From Kitasatospora herbaricolor (GTDB lineage Bacteria > Actinomycetota > Actinomycetes > Streptomycetales > Streptomycetaceae), in contig NZ_JAUSVA010000002.1 in assembly GCF_030813695.1 (NCBI RefSeq), forward strand, positions 3,658,001 to 3,722,000: a DNA stretch of 64,000 nucleotides. The letters are read 5' to 3'. The notes under the pieces were generated by a model. That model was given only the letters and a program-made list of their open reading frames with translations, was not told the DNA's origin and ran no database searches. The position numbers and the translations under genes were made by a program. This document shows positions 60,869-64,000 of the stretch, one piece after another. Numbering within the stretch: position 1 is the first letter of the stretch; each line of letters opens with the position of its first letter.

Positions 60869-61075
60869 GTCCGCGGGGCGGTGCCGTGCCCGGCCGGCGC
60901 GGGCGCGACCGCCCCGGAGCGCGGTCGCGGGGGGCGGGTCGCCGCCGGGCTCCGGCGGGTGCGAACACTTTGAGATGATCGGATGAACGTCCAAGCCCCG
61001 CCGGCGGCCCCTCGACGGGCGGCCGGCCCACTCCGGCCGGCATCCCCTGCCGGCCGGCCCCACGAAGGAGCGGCT

Positions 61076-61831
61076 ATGACCGAGCAGAAGGTGGCCGTGG
61101 TCACCGGCGCCAGCAGCGGGATCGGCGCGGCGACCGCGCGCCGGCTGGCCGCCGAGGGCTTCGAGGTGGTGCTCACGGCCCGCCGCACCGAGCGGATCGA
61201 GGCGCTCGCCAAGGAGATCGCCGAGCGCGGCGGCTCGGCCCGCGCGATCACCCTGGACGTGACCGACCGGCCCGCCGTGGACGCCTTCGCGGCGGAGCTC
61301 GGCCGGGTGGACGTCCTGGTCAACAACGCCGGCGGCGCGGTCGGCGCCGAGTCGGTGGAGACCGGCGACCCGGCCGACTGGCTGGCCATGTACCAGGTCA
61401 ACGTGCTGGGCGTGCTGCACGTGACCCAGGCGCTGCTGCCGGCCCTGCGGGCCTCCGGCGACGGCACCGTGCTGATCCTCTCCTCGACCGCCGCACTGAC
61501 GGCCTACGAGGGCGGCGGCGGCTACGTGGCCGCCAAGCACGCGGCGCACACCATCGCGGCCACCCTGCGGCTGGAGCTGTGCGGGGAGCCGGTCCGGGTG
61601 ATCGAGATCGCACCGGGGATGGTGAAGTCCGAGGGCTTCGCGGTCACCCGCTTCCGCGGCGACGAGGAGAAGGCCGCCGCCGTCTACGCCGGTGTGGCGG
61701 AGCCGCTGACCTCGGACGACGTCGCCGACACCATCGCCTGGGCGGTGACCAGGCCGCCGCACGTGAACATCGACCTGCTGGTGGTGCGCCCGCGCGCGCA
61801 GGCCGCCAACCACAAGGTGCACCGGGCCTGA
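61076..61831 (+). CDS. Short-chain dehydrogenase/reductase
   Basis: 251 residues from ATG at 61076 with GAAGGAG upstream. Classical SDR: TGASSGIG cofactor loop, NNAGG, catalytic Ser in ILSSTAA and YVAAKHA (Tyr/Lys). Arg residues after the second strand (TARRTERIEAL) suggest NADPH. It resembles the YdfG-type NADP-dependent 3-hydroxy acid/serine dehydrogenases. The substrate is not deducible. It is divergent from the mutase gene. Confidence 0.9.
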   Translation: MTEQKVAVVTGASSGIGAATARRLAAEGFEVVLTARRTERIEALAKEIAERGGSARAITLDVTDRPAVDAFAAELGRVDVLVNNAGGAVGAESVETGDPADWLAMYQVNVLGVLHVTQALLPALRASGDGTVLILSSTAALTAYEGGGGYVAAKHAAHTIAATLRLELCGEPVRVIEIAPGMVKSEGFAVTRFRGDEEKAAAVYAGVAEPLTSDDVADTIAWAVTRPPHVNIDLLVVRPRAQAANHKVHRA

Positions 61832-61868
61832 CCGGGCCGGACGCCGCCCGGGGGGCCGACGAGCGGAT

Positions 61869-61880
61869 TCATCACATGAT
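61869..61880 (+). promoter_or_regulatory. TCATCACATGAT element before the lipoprotein peptidase gene
   Basis: The same 12 bases as at the ABC exporter start (28672-28683). Here they lie about 11 bases upstream of -10-like TACACC (61891-61896), over the likely -35; the ATG is 6 bases after the -10. Confidence 0.35.
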
Positions 61881-61902
61881 CATCACCTGGTACACCTGTG
61901 CG

Positions 61903-63546
61903 ATGAGAACTCCCCGGGCCCCCCGCCCACGCCTGCTGGCCGCCGGCCTCGCGGCCGGCGCCCTGCTGCTCACCGCGTGCAGCGGACACCCGCGGCCGCA
62001 GGGCGCCGCCCCCGTCACGACCGGCCCCGCCCCGGCGGCCACCGCCGCCGCGAGCCCCGCGCCGCCCGCCCGGCCCACCGGCGCGGCCGATCCGGCGCTC
62101 AAGCCGTTCTACGGCCAGCAGGTCACCTGGGCCGGCTGCCCCGACGACCCGCGCGCGGCGAAGGTCGACACCTCCGCCATGCAGTGCGGCAAGCTGCACG
62201 TCCCGCTCGACTACGCGCACCCCGGCGCCGAGGCGATCGACGTCGCCCTGCTGCGGCTGCCGGCCGCCGCGCCCGGGCAGCGGATCGGCTCGCTGGTGGT
62301 CAACCCGGGCGGCCCCGGCGAGTCAGGCGTCGACATGGTCAGGTTCGGCGCCGACCGCTTCAAGGGCGCCCTGCACGACCGCTTCGACGTGGTCGGCTTC
62401 GACCCGCGCGGCGTCGGCGGCAGCGCCCCCGTCAACTGCCTGGACGACAAGGACCGCGACGCGCTCAACTCCACCGACGAGCCGCAGGACCCGCAGGCCC
62501 GCCAGGCCGAGCGCGCCGGGCGGGCCGCCGACTTCGCCGCCGCCTGCCAGGCCCGTTCCGGCAAGCTGCTCCCGTTCGTCGGCACCCGCAATACCGCCCG
62601 GGACCTCGACGTCCTGCGCGAGGCCCTGGGCGACCGCAAGCTCAACTACCTCGGCATCTCGTACGGCACGTACCTCGGCTCGCTGTACGCCGAGGAGTTC
62701 CCCGCCAACACCGGCCGGCTGGTGCTGGACGGCGCCGTCGACCCGGCCGCCGACAAGCTGGACCAGAGCGTGAACCAGGCGGCCGGCTTCGAGAAGTCGC
62801 TGGAGCGCTTCGCCGTCGACTGCGTCCGCAACCACGCCGACGACTGCCCGCTCGGCAGTTCGCCCGACCGGGCCGCCAGGAAGGCCGCCGACTTCCTGGA
62901 CGGCCTGCGGGAGCACCCGCTGACCGCCGAGGACGGCCGCCGGCTCACCAGCGACCTCGGCTGGACCGGCGCCATCAGCTACCTCTACGGGGACGAGACG
63001 ACCGCCTGGCAGCAGCTGCGCTGGTCCCTCGGCTGGGCGATGGCACGCGGCAAGGCCGACTACCTGCTGGCCTCGGCCGACAACTACAACGGCCGCGACG
63101 AGCAGGGGCACTACACCACCCTGGAGGATGCCGGACGGGCCATCCGCTGCGCCGACAGCGCACCGCCCGCGCCGTCCGCCGAGCGGATCCAGCAGGTCCT
63201 CGACCGGCTGCGCGAGCAGGCGCCACTGGTCAGCAAGGGCACCACGGCCGAGGACTACAGCACCCCCGCCTGCGCGGCCTGGCCGTACCGGACCACCGAG
63301 ACCCCGCACACCGTCCGGGCCGAGGGCAGCGCGCCGATCCTGGTGGTCGGCACCACCGGCGACCCGGCCACCCCGTACGCGGCCGCCGAGAGCCTCGCGA
63401 AGGGGTTCGCCTCCGCCACCCTGCTCACCCGGGAGGGCGAGGGCCACGGCGCCTTCGGCAAGGACAACGGCTGCATCGACGCCGCGCTGGAGTCGTACCT
63501 GGTGAACGGCGTCCCGCCGGCCGCCGGGACCCGCTGCGCCAGGTAG
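61903..63546 (+). CDS. Lipoprotein alpha/beta-hydrolase peptidase (SlpD/tripeptidyl aminopeptidase type)
   Basis: 547 residues from ATG at 61903, probably leaderless. Lipobox LLTAC with Cys26, then an Ala/Pro linker to ~60. The hydrolase core has NPGGPGESG (oxyanion), nucleophile Ser253 in GISYGTYLG, Asp in GTTGDPATPY and His in GEGHGAF, the triad of Streptomyces tripeptidyl aminopeptidases. Cys pairs in CPDDP/CGKLHVP and in the C-terminal cap fit an exported enzyme. It should release short peptides from protein N-termini at the cell surface. Confidence 0.92.
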   Translation: MRTPRAPRPRLLAAGLAAGALLLTACSGHPRPQGAAPVTTGPAPAATAAASPAPPARPTGAADPALKPFYGQQVTWAGCPDDPRAAKVDTSAMQCGKLHVPLDYAHPGAEAIDVALLRLPAAAPGQRIGSLVVNPGGPGESGVDMVRFGADRFKGALHDRFDVVGFDPRGVGGSAPVNCLDDKDRDALNSTDEPQDPQARQAERAGRAADFAAACQARSGKLLPFVGTRNTARDLDVLREALGDRKLNYLGISYGTYLGSLYAEEFPANTGRLVLDGAVDPAADKLDQSVNQAAGFEKSLERFAVDCVRNHADDCPLGSSPDRAARKAADFLDGLREHPLTAEDGRRLTSDLGWTGAISYLYGDETTAWQQLRWSLGWAMARGKADYLLASADNYNGRDEQGHYTTLEDAGRAIRCADSAPPAPSAERIQQVLDRLREQAPLVSKGTTAEDYSTPACAAWPYRTTETPHTVRAEGSAPILVVGTTGDPATPYAAAESLAKGFASATLLTREGEGHGAFGKDNGCIDAALESYLVNGVPPAAGTRCAR

Positions 63547-63925
63547 CGCGAGCGGGCGGCCGGCCCGGCGGAGCCCTCCCGCCGGGCCGCGCGTCCGGGG
63601 CCGCACCGGGCGAAGTAGCACATCAGGCGGCCACGGGGACTGACGCAAAGCTGTCAACGTCACAACTTGATAGCTCGTTCGGGTGAATTCCGCGCGCGCT
63701 CTCCCCAACTGATGACTGCTCAACTACCGTTGTGCCGCTGCCCGGCCACCCTCCGGAACCGCCCGGACCGGCCCATACTTCACCCGTGCCGCGCACCGAG
63801 GCACAGTCACACGCGATCACCGAGCACCGATTCATCGGCAGGCTTGTCCGTCCGCACCCCGTTACGGCGCGGCTCCCTTCACCCTTCCACCGTGCCGCCC
63901 TTCCCGCCCTCACGAGGAGGACCCG
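63547..63925. other. Gene-free gap with promoter-like AT-richer stretch
   Basis: About 380 bases. The part 63640-63730 is less GC-rich (CAACGTCACAACTTGATAGC and neighbours) and probably contains the promoter of the gene starting near 63926. No terminator stem of note and no gene supported. Confidence 0.35.
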
Positions 63926-64000
63926 CTGGCCAGCGACGTCCCGCCACAGCGGCTCGACCTTCCCCCGGCTCTCGTCCAGGGGAGCCCCCAGACGGAGCCG
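63926..64000 (+). CDS. Possible start of an unidentified gene (partial at window edge)
   Basis: A very strong ribosome site GAGGAGG (63914-63920) is followed after five bases by CTG at 63926, then an open frame LASDVPPQRLDLPPALVQGSPQTEP to the window end. There is no ATG/GTG at that spacing, so CTG would be the start codon, which is unusual. The frame is too short to name. Confidence 0.35.
   Translation, partial: MASDVPPQRLDLPPALVQGSPQTEP

Noticed and set aside
1..64000. CRISPR arrays, tRNA or rRNA genes, complete insertion sequences or prophage genes
   Set aside because: No regularly spaced repeats with unique spacers, no tRNA-like cloverleaf with CCA-type ends, no transposase or phage structural motifs were found on either strand by reading.

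Overview
The window is about 72% G+C or more with strong GC3 bias, Streptomyces-type ribosome sites, many GTG starts and several apparently leaderless genes. Gene content and order (cya-birA-pccB-pccE-maf-accA2, sigQ/afsQ1-afsQ2-afsQ3, add, deoA, cdd) match a conserved core block of Streptomyces chromosomes, so this is core chromosome of a member of the Streptomycetaceae (Streptomyces or Kitasatospora). No rRNA, tRNA, CRISPR array or complete insertion sequence was seen.

Layout. 0-5.4 kb: the end of fdhD, a small membrane protein, a diguanylate cyclase next to a class III adenylate cyclase, and biotin-protein ligase. 5.6-11.3 kb: the acyl-CoA carboxylase genes pccB, pccE and accA2, with maf and small membrane proteins between them; the ligase next door supplies biotin to AccA2. 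11.8-16.4 kb: a secreted phytase-like esterase with a dockerin-like tail, a DeoR regulator, an LpdA-type flavoprotein and a gamma-glutamylcyclotransferase-like protein. 16.4-23.4 kb: an apparent accessory insertion that looks like a poly-gamma-glutamate type polymer locus (double-sensor membrane protein, PgsB, PgsC, NlpC/P60 hydrolase, and a divergent candidate hydrolase). 23.6-36.2 kb: purine nucleoside phosphorylase, phosphosugar mutase, a PH-domain protein, an ABC exporter with TetR regulator, deoC with two aldehyde dehydrogenase genes, a sortase-type ALF-repeat surface protein and a uridine kinase-like protein. 36.2-39 kb: a lysA-like decarboxylase divergent from a PucR/CdaR regulator. 39.2-45 kb: sigQ, AfsQ1/Q2/Q3, VanZ-like and PspC-like proteins. 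45.2-57.3 kb: add, a LysR/MFS pair, a small island (broken Uma2-like gene plus HigBA-type toxin-antitoxin), then deoA, cdd and a BMP-type nucleoside ABC transporter. 57.7-64 kb: an M20 amidohydrolase, a methylmalonyl-CoA-mutase-like protein, an SDR enzyme and a secreted lipoprotein peptidase.

How the genes work together. A nucleoside-use system is spread across 34 kb: uptake (BMP-NupABC type), deamination (add, cdd), phosphorolysis (pnp, deoA), sugar-phosphate isomerisation (mutase), cleavage of deoxyribose phosphate (deoC) and oxidation of the acetaldehyde (aldehyde dehydrogenases). Five separate promoters of this system (pnp, deoC, add, deoA, bmp) carry the same palindrome, CTACGCGCGTAG, or a close variant over the promoter core. 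That shared operator is the strongest non-obvious signal in the window. The second is the PgsB-PgsC locus, which lacks a PgsA/CapA gene.
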